DNA from: CAINVV01 sp963663675
GTDB taxonomy: Bacteria > Bacteroidota > Bacteroidia > Bacteroidales > Prolixibacteraceae
NCBI GenBank assembly: GCA_963663675.1
Contig: OY760498.1
Span: 2,108,001-2,172,000 of the forward strand
Reading direction: 5' to 3'
DNA length: 64,000 nucleotides
Part shown: positions 8,945-17,430 of the stretch, one piece after another
How positions within the stretch are numbered: position 1 is the first letter of the stretch
How the letters are laid out: each line of letters starts with the position of its first letter
Made by a program: the position numbers and the translations under genes
Notes under the pieces: model-generated
What the model saw: the letters and a program-made list of their open reading frames with translations, nothing else
Database searches by the model: none
What the model was told of the DNA's origin: nothing

Positions 8945-10708
8945 TTACAGAGTCACAAGAAAGACTTTTTTCACTCCGCCACGCATGACATCTACCGTAA
9001 TGATATCTCCGGGGGAGTAAGCCCTCATCCTGGCCATGTAATCATAAATACTTCCTACTTTTTTGCCATCAATGGCCACAATGATGTCTCCTTTCTGTAA
9101 TCCGGCTTTAGATGCCGGTTTACCTGGTGTTACACCATCAATGCGCATACCTTCTTTTTCAGTGCCTGCAAAATCGGGAATAACGCCCAAAGCGACCTTT
9201 AAATCCGTTCGGGTTTGGTTCCCTTGTTTTGGACCGCTTTCCTGGTAGGTCAGTTTTTTATTGCGATTGGCAGCTTCCCTTATTAAAAGTGCTGCATTCT
9301 CCACGATTTTTTGTTCCCCGGCTATGTTGATCCTGTCGTAGGTATCTCCAGGCGTGTGATACTGGTCATGAACGCCGGTTGTAAAATATATTACCGGAAT
9401 GTTCTCACCATAGAAAGAGGCATGATCTGAAGGGCCATATCCTTCCTTCGAGATTTTAACGTTAAATCCCCTGACAAGGCTGTCTATCATGGCCTGGGAT
9501 TCCAAAGCAGTACCAACGCCACCAATGGTCAGATCCATTGCAGAATCAAGCCGGCCTACCATGTCAAAGTTGAACATGACATCGGCTCTTTTCAGGCTGA
9601 ACGGAGGATCAGAGACAAATGCCTTAGAACCAATCAGACCGAATTCTTCTGCTGTGAAAGCAACGAAAATAATAGGTCGCCTGTTGTTTTTTTCGTACGA
9701 GAATTTCTCTGCCAGTTCAATGACAGCGGCAACTCCCGAGGCATTGTCGTCGGCACCATAGTGTACAGCAACTGTATCGGGCATCCTGGATCCGGATCCA
9801 ACCCCACCGTAACCGAGATGATCATAGTGCGCTCCGACAACAATATACTCTTCCGAAAAGTTTGGATCACTTCCGGGAACCATTCCAACAATATTTTGTG
9901 TCATGGTAATTTTGGGCAATACTGAGGCTTCACCCCTGACAATTAGATCGGTGGGTTTAAAAAATGGTTTTTGTGATTCTTTGATTTTGCTTTCTATTTC
10001 ATTGAAAGTAAGTTGATTATCCAGGATTTTGTTCGCAGTTTTCTGGGCTATTTTTAATACCGGAACTGAATAAGGAGCACTGTTCTTATCGAACATGGCT
10101 GTTTTAGCTGCGCCTTTGGTATTGAAATCAGGTGTAACAATAAGGATACCACCAGCGTGATGATCTATAGCATTCAAAACCTTGGTACGAACATCGCTGT
10201 ATTTTTTTGCCTCTTTATTGTTCTGAAGATGTGATGGTAACCCGTCAAATATAAGTACCCAGTTGTTATCTGCCTGCAGATCCTGGTAATCATCCCATAT
10301 GAGACTGTCAGATTTGATGGTCATTCCATATCCGGCGACAGCCAGTTTCCCGGAAAAAGATTTATTGGCAGAAAAGAATAGTGGTTCATAATCTGCCCCA
10401 AGCTCAAATGATTGCTTTGCTGAGGATAAATGGTTTTCAGTACCAAATTTAAACCCTGTTATCAGCTTAACCGGTTGGAATCCTTTGTTGTATAACATCT
10501 TAATCCCCGCCTTGCTGAATTTTGAGGCGATATACCGTGCTGCAAGCAAGTCTCCGGGTAACCCTGGTTTTCTGCCCTGTAATTCATCCGAAGCCAGCTT
10601 CGATATAGAAGCGGAGAGATCTTGGTTGATAATTTTAGGTTGGTATTGAACTGCACAAGCCGAACAAAACAAAGCTGTAAAAAAAGAGCTTTTTAATAGT
10701 ATATTCAT
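8945..10708 (-). CDS. Exported M28 aminopeptidase with PA and PDZ domains
   Basis: A secreted or envelope-bound zinc aminopeptidase of family M28. The N-terminus is a signal peptide with a possible but atypical lipobox (FCSAC). A PA-type insert (about residues 110-250) precedes the catalytic domain. Zinc ligands and catalytic residues are seen in GAHYDHLGYG (near 293), GADDNASG (near 316), FTAEEFGLIGS (near 354), FNFDMVGRL and YHTPGDTYD. A PDZ domain fills residues about 490-587 (MRIDGVTPGKPASKAGLQKG), which may bind substrate tails or partners. The gene has its own upstream region of 256 bp shared with the divergent DUF6340 gene. The family is clear, the natural substrate is not. Confidence 0.92.
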   Translation of the reverse strand: MNILLKSSFFTALFCSACAVQYQPKIINQDLSASISKLASDELQGRKPGLPGDLLAARYIASKFSKAGIKMLYNKGFQPVKLITGFKFGTENHLSSAKQSFELGADYEPLFFSANKSFSGKLAVAGYGMTIKSDSLIWDDYQDLQADNNWVLIFDGLPSHLQNNKEAKKYSDVRTKVLNAIDHHAGGILIVTPDFNTKGAAKTAMFDKNSAPYSVPVLKIAQKTANKILDNQLTFNEIESKIKESQKPFFKPTDLIVRGEASVLPKITMTQNIVGMVPGSDPNFSEEYIVVGAHYDHLGYGGVGSGSRMPDTVAVHYGADDNASGVAAVIELAEKFSYEKNNRRPIIFVAFTAEEFGLIGSKAFVSDPPFSLKRADVMFNFDMVGRLDSAMDLTIGGVGTALESQAMIDSLVRGFNVKISKEGYGPSDHASFYGENIPVIYFTTGVHDQYHTPGDTYDRINIAGEQKIVENAALLIREAANRNKKLTYQESGPKQGNQTRTDLKVALGVIPDFAGTEKEGMRIDGVTPGKPASKAGLQKGDIIVAIDGKKVGSIYDYMARMRAYSPGDIITVDVMRGGVKKVFLVTL

Positions 10709-10964
10709 CTGTATATATTTTATTTTTCTCTAATCAGATGGAATCGAAGATCAGCGAAGCTAATACCCACTTAATCTTTTGCGGTTGATTCCGACAAATT
10801 GGTATGGGTATTTCATAGGAATGTCTTATAGGAGGAAAAGTTGGAAAGGCAAATATAATGATCTCTCCCTGATTTTTAATATTCATTGGTGAACAGGATC
10901 AATGAATAATTAGTTTATTTGTAAAAAAAGGTACTGTTATAAATTTTTTTTTTGGGAATTTATT

Positions 10965-12005
10965 ATGAGATTATTTCATGATCGTTGTAATTGGTTGGCC
11001 ATTGGGGTACTAGCATTGCTTACTTCCTGTGTATCAATGGGTAAAATTTCCATACAGGTTACAGTTCCCCCCAAGATGGCAGTACCTGATGAAATACAGA
11101 GTCTCGCTATAATGAACAGGAGCATGACAAATGAATTCACGGATTATAACGCGGATTCACTGGAGGTTATGTTTATCAAAAAGAAACTGGCCCTGGATGA
11201 CATTTTTCTGGATAGTATTGCTGCCGATACAACGATTAAAGTACTCGGTAACTCATTGTATCAATCAGGCCGCTTTGATGTTGTGATTCCTCTGAAAAGA
11301 AATATCGCCAACAACAACGAATCTTACAAGGATCTGTCACCATCCCTGAGTTTTGACCAGGTGAAGCAGATATGTACCGAATTCAATGTGGACGCCTTGC
11401 TGGTGCTCGAAAATTTTAATGAAAAAGTGAATACGGTCTTTAAGATGTCTGCAGGCAACTTGTTCACGGATGCAGGTTATTCAAATGTCTCTACCGCCTA
11501 TGTACAGGTGGTTTATCAATCCAAATGGAAGTTATACAAGCCCCTGGAAAAATTGAAGATGGCTAAGTTTGAAGTTCAGGACACGATATTCTGGGAAGGG
11601 ACCGGCGTAACTTTGCAGGAAACATACGAAAAACTGCCTTTGATAAAAGAGGCACTGATCGGAGGAGCGATTGAAAATGCGCAAGATTTCGCTGAATACA
11701 TATCTCCCGGGTGGAGGCCTGATCAGCGGAGTTATTATATTACAAAAAATGTTGATGCAGACAAGGCAGTATCTTTTCTGAGGAAGAATGAATGGAAAGA
11801 GGCTGAAAATATCTGGATGAAATATGCAACTTCTGCTTCCTCCGCTTTTCGGAGCAAGATAGAATACAACCTGGCACTGGCAGCTGAAATGAACGGTAAT
11901 CTCAACGAGGCTGTTGAGTGGGTCAGAAAATCCTTAAAGTCCGGATATTCTGCAGCTGCTGAGAATTATCTCAGTATATTAAACAAGCGTTTGGCAAATA
12001 ACTGA
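10965..12005 (+). CDS. DUF6340-type lipoprotein
   Basis: A predicted outer-membrane or periplasmic lipoprotein with a signal peptide ending in LLTSC (lipobox LTSC). The 346-residue product matches the Bacteroidota DUF6340 pattern. It has an N-terminal segment VPPKMAVPDEIQSLAIMNRS, a central region like those of envelope proteins that assemble with GNA1162/CsgG-type folds (DALLVLENF), and a C-terminal TPR-like tail (EWKEAENIWMKYA, NLALAAEMNGNLNEAVEW). Role unknown. The start ATG at 10965 directly opens the signal peptide. It is followed by fabG, which has its own promoter overlapping the end of this gene. Confidence 0.78.
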   Translation: MRLFHDRCNWLAIGVLALLTSCVSMGKISIQVTVPPKMAVPDEIQSLAIMNRSMTNEFTDYNADSLEVMFIKKKLALDDIFLDSIAADTTIKVLGNSLYQSGRFDVVIPLKRNIANNNESYKDLSPSLSFDQVKQICTEFNVDALLVLENFNEKVNTVFKMSAGNLFTDAGYSNVSTAYVQVVYQSKWKLYKPLEKLKMAKFEVQDTIFWEGTGVTLQETYEKLPLIKEALIGGAIENAQDFAEYISPGWRPDQRSYYITKNVDADKAVSFLRKNEWKEAENIWMKYATSASSAFRSKIEYNLALAAEMNGNLNEAVEWVRKSLKSGYSAAAENYLSILNKRLANN

Positions 12006-12023
12006 CATATTTGCTACTTTTGC
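11990..12023 (+). promoter_or_regulatory. Promoter for fabG
   Basis: TTTG at 11990-11993 and TACTTTTGC at 12015-12023 match the Bacteroidota -33/-7 elements with a 21-base spacer (consensus 19). The -33 element lies inside the last codons of the DUF6340 gene. Confidence 0.6.
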
Positions 12024-12027
12024 CCAG

Positions 12028-12083
12028 GTTTTTGGGAGGTATAAATCACAAAAAGCATATTTCGGCAATTTACCTCCCCAAAC
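12028..12083 (+). promoter_or_regulatory. Hairpin in the fabG 5' leader
   Basis: TTTGGGAGGTA (about 12031-12041) can pair with TACCTCCCCAAA (12071-12082) apart from one bulged C, leaving a loop of roughly 30 bases. It falls between the predicted transcription start and the fabG ATG at 12117. It might be a leader structure that affects translation or stability; no known riboswitch class is recognised. Confidence 0.4.
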
Positions 12084-12116
12084 TGGTATAGGATATTAAA
12101 ATCAAATTATAAACAA

Positions 12117-12863
12117 ATGAGATTATTAGAAGGAAAGACAGCTATCGTTACTGGCGGAAGCCGTGGAATTGGGAAAGCGATTGCCGTATTGTTTGCACAA
12201 AATGGATGCAATGTGGCTTTCACCGATCTTTTTTACGATGATATTGCCAAAGAAACTGAAAATGAACTTAATGCCTTAGGTGTTAAGGCTAAAGCATATG
12301 CTTCTGATGCATCAAAATACGATGAGACGTTACAGGTTGTTGATCAGATTGTCATGGATTTTGGCACTGTTGATGTCCTTGTTAACAACGCCGGAATTAC
12401 CAAGGATACTTTGTTGATGCGGATGACCCAGGAACAATGGGATGCAGTAATCAATGTCAACCTTAAATCTGTTTTTAATTTCACAAAAGCTGCCCAGATG
12501 ACGATGTTGAAGCAAAAGGGCGGATCTATCATTAACATGAGTTCGGTGGTTGGAGTGAGCGGAAACGCGGGGCAGTCAAATTATTCCGCTTCAAAAGCCG
12601 GAATAATCGGATTTACCAAATCGATTGCTAAAGAGCTTGGTTCCAGGGGAATACGTTCAAATGCTATTGCACCGGGCTTTATCATCACAGAAATGACCGC
12701 TAAAATACCTGAGGAAGCCCGCAAGCAATGGGAAGCATCCATTCCAATGAAACGTGGCGGACTGCCTGAGGAAGTTGCAAAAGTTGCACTCTTCCTGGCT
12801 TCAGATTTGTCTTCTTATGTTTCCGGACAGGTCATCAATGTTTGTGGTGCCATGAATACCTAA
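12117..12863 (+). CDS. fabG: 3-oxoacyl-[acyl-carrier-protein] reductase
   Basis: A cytosolic NADPH-dependent reductase of fatty-acid elongation, reducing 3-oxoacyl-ACP to 3-hydroxyacyl-ACP. It is a short-chain dehydrogenase of 248 residues, the usual FabG length. Visible are the nucleotide-binding TGGSRGIGKAIA, the structural VLVNNAG, and the catalytic Ser-Tyr-Lys in MSSVVGVSGNAG and NYSASKAG. PGFIITEMT and the C-terminal ASDLSSYVSGQVINVCG follow, where FabG usually has VDGG. No acp, fabD or fabF gene is adjacent, so the gene is away from a fatty-acid cluster. A related SDR function is possible, but FabG is the best call. Confidence 0.92.
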   Translation: MRLLEGKTAIVTGGSRGIGKAIAVLFAQNGCNVAFTDLFYDDIAKETENELNALGVKAKAYASDASKYDETLQVVDQIVMDFGTVDVLVNNAGITKDTLLMRMTQEQWDAVINVNLKSVFNFTKAAQMTMLKQKGGSIINMSSVVGVSGNAGQSNYSASKAGIIGFTKSIAKELGSRGIRSNAIAPGFIITEMTAKIPEEARKQWEASIPMKRGGLPEEVAKVALFLASDLSSYVSGQVINVCGAMNT

Positions 12864-12886
12864 GAAATCACGCGATATTATTATGG

Positions 12887-12917
12887 AAGGGTGGCTTGGT
12901 GTCACCCTTTCTTTTTT
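12887..12917 (+). terminator. Intrinsic terminator after fabG
   Basis: AAGGGTGGC (12887-12895) pairs with GTCACCCTT (12901-12909), including one G-T pair, with loop TTGGT, and is followed by a T-rich tract TCTTTTTT. Confidence 0.82.
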
Positions 12918-13056
12918 GCCAAAGCCAGGACTATGGAAACCGTTTTGCGTTCTCCATGCCCTCTGCTCGTTATTCCCTATTTTTTTATCATCGTCAAATT
13001 CCTTATTTTGGCTACTGTTTTGAACAGGTACAAATTTTTTATGTGATAACTTGATT

Positions 13057-14118
13057 GTGGCTAATTTAAATAAGATCAACGGATTGGTAATTGTGTTAAC
13101 TGCCTTTTTTTTGGCGGATTCTTACATCGGTTATACCCAAATACATGGTTTCGGAACCGTTAAAGCAACTTCCGGACTAAATGAGACAGAACTACGGTCG
13201 GCAATGGAGGATGCGTATTTTAAGTTTTCCGGTCTCAAGGAAGGGAAAAATGCTGATTACATTAAGGAACTGGCCAATGTTGATCCGGGAGTTTTCGGAA
13301 TTGCCCTGGTAACCTGCGATGGGAAGGTATATCTGAAGGGTGACAATACAACCATGGTATCCATGCAAAGTATTTCGAAGGCTTTTGTGACTGCCATGGT
13401 CATTGAGGAGTACGGGCATCAGGCGCTGCAGGATAAAATCGGAGTGGATGCAACAGGATTGAAATTCAATTCTATAATTGCTATTGAAGAGCACAGAGGA
13501 AAAGAAATCAATCCGCTTGTAAATCCCGGTGCCATTGCTGCAACCAGCCTGGTGTCCGGAGCAGATTCTTCAGCCAAATGGAGAAATATTCTAAATAAAT
13601 TAAGTGATTTTGCCGGCAGGAATCTGTCCATAAATAGACCTGTCTACTTAAGTGAAGCGGGTGATAATCTTCGTAACCAGGCTATTGCACATTTGCTGCT
13701 TGCGTATGGAAGAATATATTTTGATCCGGTTCAATCTACGGATTTGTATACAAAACAATGTGCCATCAATACCACCGCAAAGGATCTGGCAATAATGGCT
13801 GCCACCCTTGCCAATGGCGGAGTTAATCCGGTCACCAAACTCAAGGTTGTATCACCTGAAACTGTAATGTATACCTTGCCAGTGATGGCAACTGCCGGAT
13901 TGTACGATGACTCCGGAATCTGGTACTTCAATGCAGGGGTGCCTGCCAAAAGCGGGGTGGGAGGTGGACTGATCGCTATAATTCCCGGTAAATTCGGAAT
14001 TGCTGTTGTTTCACCACCTTTGGATGAAGCCGGAAACAGTGTGAAAGGGCAAAGCGTTATCAGGTACATTATCGAACGATTGGGTGTGAATCCGTTTCTG
14101 ATTAAACCTTTGCAATAA
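13057..14118 (+). CDS. glsA: Glutaminase A with an N-terminal signal-like segment
   Basis: Hydrolyses glutamine to glutamate and ammonia using a beta-lactamase-like serine/lysine pair. Family motifs are EGKNADYIKELANVDPGVFG, the active-site SMQSISKAF (S-x-x-K), the substrate-binding NPLVNPGAIAATS and the late SGVGGGLIAIIPGKFG. No ATG lies upstream of the catalytic domain. GTG at 13057 (or TTG at 13051) would start a product with the hydrophobic stretch GLVIVLTAFFLADSYIGYTQ, which looks like a signal peptide. This suggests an exported enzyme. The next in-frame Met, directly before the family domain, would give a cytosolic enzyme instead. The family is certain; start and location are not. Confidence 0.88.
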   Translation: MANLNKINGLVIVLTAFFLADSYIGYTQIHGFGTVKATSGLNETELRSAMEDAYFKFSGLKEGKNADYIKELANVDPGVFGIALVTCDGKVYLKGDNTTMVSMQSISKAFVTAMVIEEYGHQALQDKIGVDATGLKFNSIIAIEEHRGKEINPLVNPGAIAATSLVSGADSSAKWRNILNKLSDFAGRNLSINRPVYLSEAGDNLRNQAIAHLLLAYGRIYFDPVQSTDLYTKQCAINTTAKDLAIMAATLANGGVNPVTKLKVVSPETVMYTLPVMATAGLYDDSGIWYFNAGVPAKSGVGGGLIAIIPGKFGIAVVSPPLDEAGNSVKGQSVIRYIIERLGVNPFLIKPLQ

Positions 14119-14192
14119 AAATATATTTTGCAGTCAACTGTACTTAAAATAGTTAACAAACGAATATCAATCAATATAATAACAGTGATGCA

Positions 14193-15455
14193 ATGAAAAT
14201 CACGCTTCTTGGTGAACCACGTTTTACTTCACCTGTCAAACACCCTGTCAGTGATGTTGTAAGGATACCTGAGAACATTATGCAGTATACTGATGGTTCT
14301 GAATCTGAACCACTACTTTTTGAGTTGGCCGGTCCAAGAGAAAAGCTCTTTTTTGACCCAGCCCGAACCAAAGCAGGTATCGTGACCTGCGGTGGACTTT
14401 GCCCTGGACTGAACAATGTCATCAGATCAGTGTTTTTAGAACTACATCATGCATACGGAGTAAAGCAGGTGCTAGGATTTCGGGATGGCTTCAGGGGGCT
14501 GGATCCGGTTCGTGGAAAAGAGCCTGTTGTGCTTACCCCTGAGATGGTGGATGACATTCACAGGGATGGCGGAACCATTCTTGGCACATCACGCGGTCCG
14601 GTTGATATAGGTTTGGCTGTTGATAACCTGATTAAAAGAGGTGTAAACATACTCTTCACCGTTGGCGGTGACGGAACCCAGCGCGGAGGAAATGCATTGT
14701 TCCATGAAGCACGAAAACGTGGCTATGAGCTTTCCGTCGTTGGAATTCCTAAAACAATAGACAATGATGTGGCTTTTGTTTCCCGTACATTTGGTTACCT
14801 CACCGCAGTTGAGGAGGCCAGGAAAGTTCTTGATTGTGCACATACAGAAGCACATAGTGTCGAGAACGGAATTTCACTTGTAAAGCTCATGGGGAGAAAT
14901 GCCGGTTTTATTGCTACAGGAGCAACCGTTGCCAGTCAGGATGTGAATTTTGTCCTGGTGCCGGAGATCTCTTTTAAACTTGACGGGCCAAATGGTTTTC
15001 TGGCTGCTCTTAAAGCAAGGATTTTGGACAGGTCTCATGCACTGGTTGTGGTGGCTGAAGGGGCTGGGCAGGATTTACTTGATCAAAACGATGTTGAACG
15101 CGATGATTCAGGTAATATAAAACACAGTGATATTGGTCCTTATCTTCGTGAAAAAATCGAAGCATATTTCAAGGCAGAGAAGATACCTGTTGTACTGCGT
15201 TACATAGATCCAGGCTATCTGGTTCGAAGCAGTCCGGCAAACTCAGAGGATTCAATCCTCTGCGATATTTATGCACGCAATGCCGTGCATGCCGCGATGG
15301 CAGGGAAGACCGGTCTGGTAATCGGATATCTTCACAATCAGTTTATTCATGTACCCATAGATATGGTTACTTCCCGTGTTAAGTCAATGGATCCTGATGG
15401 CTTTGTATGGCATTCTGCCTTATCAGCAACCGGCCAGGCAGAAAAATTCTGGTAA
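14193..15455 (+). CDS. 6-phosphofructokinase, 420-residue ATP-type of the PPi-PFK-like group
   Basis: Phosphorylates fructose 6-phosphate at position 1 in glycolysis. Motifs are TCGGLCPGLNNVIR (phosphoryl-donor loop), VGGDGTQRGGN, GIPKTIDNDV and KLMGRNAGFIA. The Gly in GGDG (where pyrophosphate-dependent enzymes have Asp) points to ATP as donor. The Lys in PKTIDND is the residue usual in the pyrophosphate group. This mixed signature and the ~420-residue length recall the long ATP-dependent enzymes of trypanosomes and spirochaetes, as opposed to the ~320-residue E. coli PfkA. The start ATG at 14193 is supported by conserved sequence soon after. It stands alone, 74 bp after glsA. Confidence 0.92.
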   Translation: MKITLLGEPRFTSPVKHPVSDVVRIPENIMQYTDGSESEPLLFELAGPREKLFFDPARTKAGIVTCGGLCPGLNNVIRSVFLELHHAYGVKQVLGFRDGFRGLDPVRGKEPVVLTPEMVDDIHRDGGTILGTSRGPVDIGLAVDNLIKRGVNILFTVGGDGTQRGGNALFHEARKRGYELSVVGIPKTIDNDVAFVSRTFGYLTAVEEARKVLDCAHTEAHSVENGISLVKLMGRNAGFIATGATVASQDVNFVLVPEISFKLDGPNGFLAALKARILDRSHALVVVAEGAGQDLLDQNDVERDDSGNIKHSDIGPYLREKIEAYFKAEKIPVVLRYIDPGYLVRSSPANSEDSILCDIYARNAVHAAMAGKTGLVIGYLHNQFIHVPIDMVTSRVKSMDPDGFVWHSALSATGQAEKFW

Positions 15456-15732
15456 TATCCCGTTTTCAGGAAGTGACTTGCATTCCTTACATACCACATC
15501 TGAAATCATAGACACTTAAACCTGTTTACCGGATTTATCCCGTGAATTTTATAAGCTCACCGTTATGCGGTAAAAATAGAATTGGTAATTTAAGTAAAGT
15601 CTCTGAAGGTGAGTATTTCAATCAGGACATTTTAATGTTTGAATTATAGAATACATAAAATAGTAAAAGTGAAGGTGCTATGAAGTATTTTGCAATATCT
15701 GCCTGAGATAAATTATTCTGGGGACAATGCCA
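15456..15732. other. Gene-free stretch after the phosphofructokinase gene
   Basis: Nothing with coding character or clear hairpins was seen here. Together with the promoter just downstream it forms a 332-bp intergenic region. Confidence 0.5.
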
Positions 15733-15759
15733 TTGTGTTTAAAAAAAAGTTTATATTTG
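15733..15759 (+). promoter_or_regulatory. Promoter for the TM2-domain gene
   Basis: TATATTTG at 15752-15759 is an exact TAnnTTTG match, 28 bases before the ATG. A TTGTG at 15733 could be a weak, slightly close -33 element. Confidence 0.55.
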
Positions 15760-15787
15760 GTATATAAAAAATTTAACTTAAACAATT

Positions 15788-16210
15788 ATGAAACATTTAG
15801 TTCTGGTTTTTGTCCTGGCTCTTTGTGTTTTCTCTGCAAGACAAGCAAACGCTTCGTCTTATTCTGTAAATGAGCAATCTGTCGACAAGCTTTTTGATCA
15901 AGCGATTGAAACAAGTATGTTTTCAGCCAATTCAACAGATCTTACTGCTGGCGTCTCTGGTTTTCCTTCAACAGCAATGGCAGGAAAGGAAAAAGATGCC
16001 GTAGTTGCTATCGTTCTTGATTTTTTCCTTGGCGGGTTAGGGATTCACCGATTTTATTTGGGCACCGAAGTGCTGACCGGAATTGGTTATATCTTAACTT
16101 GTGGTGGTATCTTTGGTATTGTTCCGCTAGTTGACTTCATTGTGCTGATTATCAATTATAAAGACATAAGTGCTTATACCAATAATCCTAAGTTCTTCAT
16201 GTGGAATTAA
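15788..16210 (+). CDS. Exported TM2-domain protein
   Basis: A 140-residue inner-membrane protein. A signal peptide (HLVLVFVLALCVFSARQANA) is followed by about 45 polar residues and then a TM2 domain. That domain is two membrane helices around residues 75-135, with the typical GGLGIHRFYLG turn and a second helix FGIVPLVDFIVLIINY. TM2 proteins are common in Bacteroidota; their roles are mostly unknown. It has its own promoter and a strong terminator-like hairpin right after the stop. The next genes encode proteins with a similar glycine/proline-rich membrane hairpin, so a shared job is possible but unproven. Confidence 0.85.
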   Translation: MKHLVLVFVLALCVFSARQANASSYSVNEQSVDKLFDQAIETSMFSANSTDLTAGVSGFPSTAMAGKEKDAVVAIVLDFFLGGLGIHRFYLGTEVLTGIGYILTCGGIFGIVPLVDFIVLIINYKDISAYTNNPKFFMWN

Positions 16211-16227
16211 AATTGGATTATTTAAAT

Positions 16228-16269
16228 AAGGTGCCTGTTTAGATTAAAAAAACAGGCACCTTGTTTTTT
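16228..16269 (+). terminator. Strong hairpin terminator or attenuator before the LolA/YidD-like operon
   Basis: A perfect 13-bp stem (16228-16240 with 16250-16262, core GGTGCCTGTTT) with a 9-base loop is followed by GTTTTTTT. It ends only about nine bases before the next start codon at 16278, leaving almost no room for a separate promoter. Confidence 0.88.
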
Positions 16270-16277
16270 TGTGATTT

Positions 16278-17003
16278 ATGAAAATATTTTTTCTAAGAAT
16301 ATTCCTGCTTTTGGTTACATCATTCCTGCATTTTGCTTTGAATGCGCAACCGGGCACCTATATATCACTGAATCAGAAGACGGATGTTACGGAGAATAAC
16401 AAAAAGTTATCCAATGAGGTTGATATATTTTTTGATAACAACAAAAAGATTATCACCAAATATTACCATGCAACGAAGAATTTCATTATTATATCAAACT
16501 CTTTGGGTGAAATCAAAACCTATTATCCAACCACCAACGAAGTTGCGTACAATCAAATTCGCGAATTGTCCTCGAAAAGGAATCTTATCTACTACTTTGC
16601 CAACAATTTGACTGATAATCTGGGACTTTCCGATGAAGGTTTTAACTTGAGTTCAAATACTTTTGAAGATAAGTACTACGTGACCATTTGGAAGGCACCG
16701 TCAATATTGAAAGGGATCGAAAAGGTTAAAATGGTTTTTGAAAACAGGCTCCCGATCTATACAGAATATGTGTCTCTCAAGGGTAAAGTAATAAAGAAAA
16801 TCTATTATACTAATTATAAGGATTTTATCCAGTTCAGACTTCCTCTGAAAATTATCGAAATTAGTTATTTGCCTTCTGGAGATTCAATCGTTACCCGAAC
16901 TCTTTTTTCAAATGTAAAAGCTTCCCCGTCGGGTGATGATGAGTATTTTAATTTCAAAATTCCTGAAAATGCAAAACCTCTTGATGTTCATAAAGACAAT
17001 TAG
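16278..17003 (+). CDS. LolA-like periplasmic protein
   Basis: A 241-residue exported protein with a signal peptide ending LHFALNAQ. The mature part looks like the LolA/LolB half-barrel fold that carries lipoproteins or lipids across the periplasm. Alternating beta strands (NEVDIFFDNNKKIITKYYH, FIIISNSLGEIKTYYP) are followed by the FEDKYYVTIWKAP and KVKMVFENRLPIYTEYVS strands and the LFSNVKASPSGDDEYFNFKIPE ending segment. That ending resembles LolA-type tails (D..F.F..P). First gene of a tightly overlapping operon. Fold assignment rests on pattern only; cargo unknown. Confidence 0.62.
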   Translation: MKIFFLRIFLLLVTSFLHFALNAQPGTYISLNQKTDVTENNKKLSNEVDIFFDNNKKIITKYYHATKNFIIISNSLGEIKTYYPTTNEVAYNQIRELSSKRNLIYYFANNLTDNLGLSDEGFNLSSNTFEDKYYVTIWKAPSILKGIEKVKMVFENRLPIYTEYVSLKGKVIKKIYYTNYKDFIQFRLPLKIIEISYLPSGDSIVTRTLFSNVKASPSGDDEYFNFKIPENAKPLDVHKDN

Positions 17004-17430
17004 TTTTGGATTATTTTTTTTGGTCTTTAAGTTTGGGGGTTATGCACAAACCATTAATTTGTCGGAGGATCTTTTACTGGTTGAATCTGTCATGAAACAA
17101 CAAGTTCATCATACAGCAAAGAATTTTTATATATTCAAAAATCAACCAAAAACGTTAAAAAACTGTAATCCAATTAGTTTAGTTTATGGCGGTTCTTTGT
17201 ATGTTTATCAGAATTTTATTTCTCAACATTTTTCTTCTGACTGCCTTTATGATCCCAATTGCTCGGAATTTAGTAAAAAAGTAGTCAAAGAATATGGCCT
17301 GTTAAAAGGAGGAATGCTGACAATTGACCGGTTGGGCAGATGCAACAGAATTGCTGCCACAGACCTTAGCCTGGATAGGATGAATTTGAAGACACATCGG
17401 TTTAGCGACCCTATAAATCGATATAGATGA
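16984..17430 (+). CDS. YidD-like protein with a signal peptide
   Basis: The C-terminal half matches YidD, the small protein that helps YidC-dependent membrane insertion. It shows YQNFISQHF, the cysteine pair CLYDPNCSEF, EYGLLKGGM and IDRLGRCNR, all in the family's order. Canonical YidD is a ~70-100 residue cytosolic-face peripheral protein. This one is ~148 residues and starts with MFIKTISFGLFFLVFKFGGY, a typical signal peptide, so the domain may face the periplasm. I chose ATG 16984, overlapping the LolA-like gene by 20 bp; 16969 is an alternative. The stop overlaps the next start (ATGA). Domain call good, function inferred. Confidence 0.75.
   Translation: MFIKTISFGLFFLVFKFGGYAQTINLSEDLLLVESVMKQQVHHTAKNFYIFKNQPKTLKNCNPISLVYGGSLYVYQNFISQHFSSDCLYDPNCSEFSKKVVKEYGLLKGGMLTIDRLGRCNRIAATDLSLDRMNLKTHRFSDPINRYR

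Noticed and set aside
13731..14174. Minus-strand frame of 147 codons within the glutaminase gene
   Set aside because: Antisense to conserved glutaminase motifs; low-complexity Ser/Thr/Pro translation.
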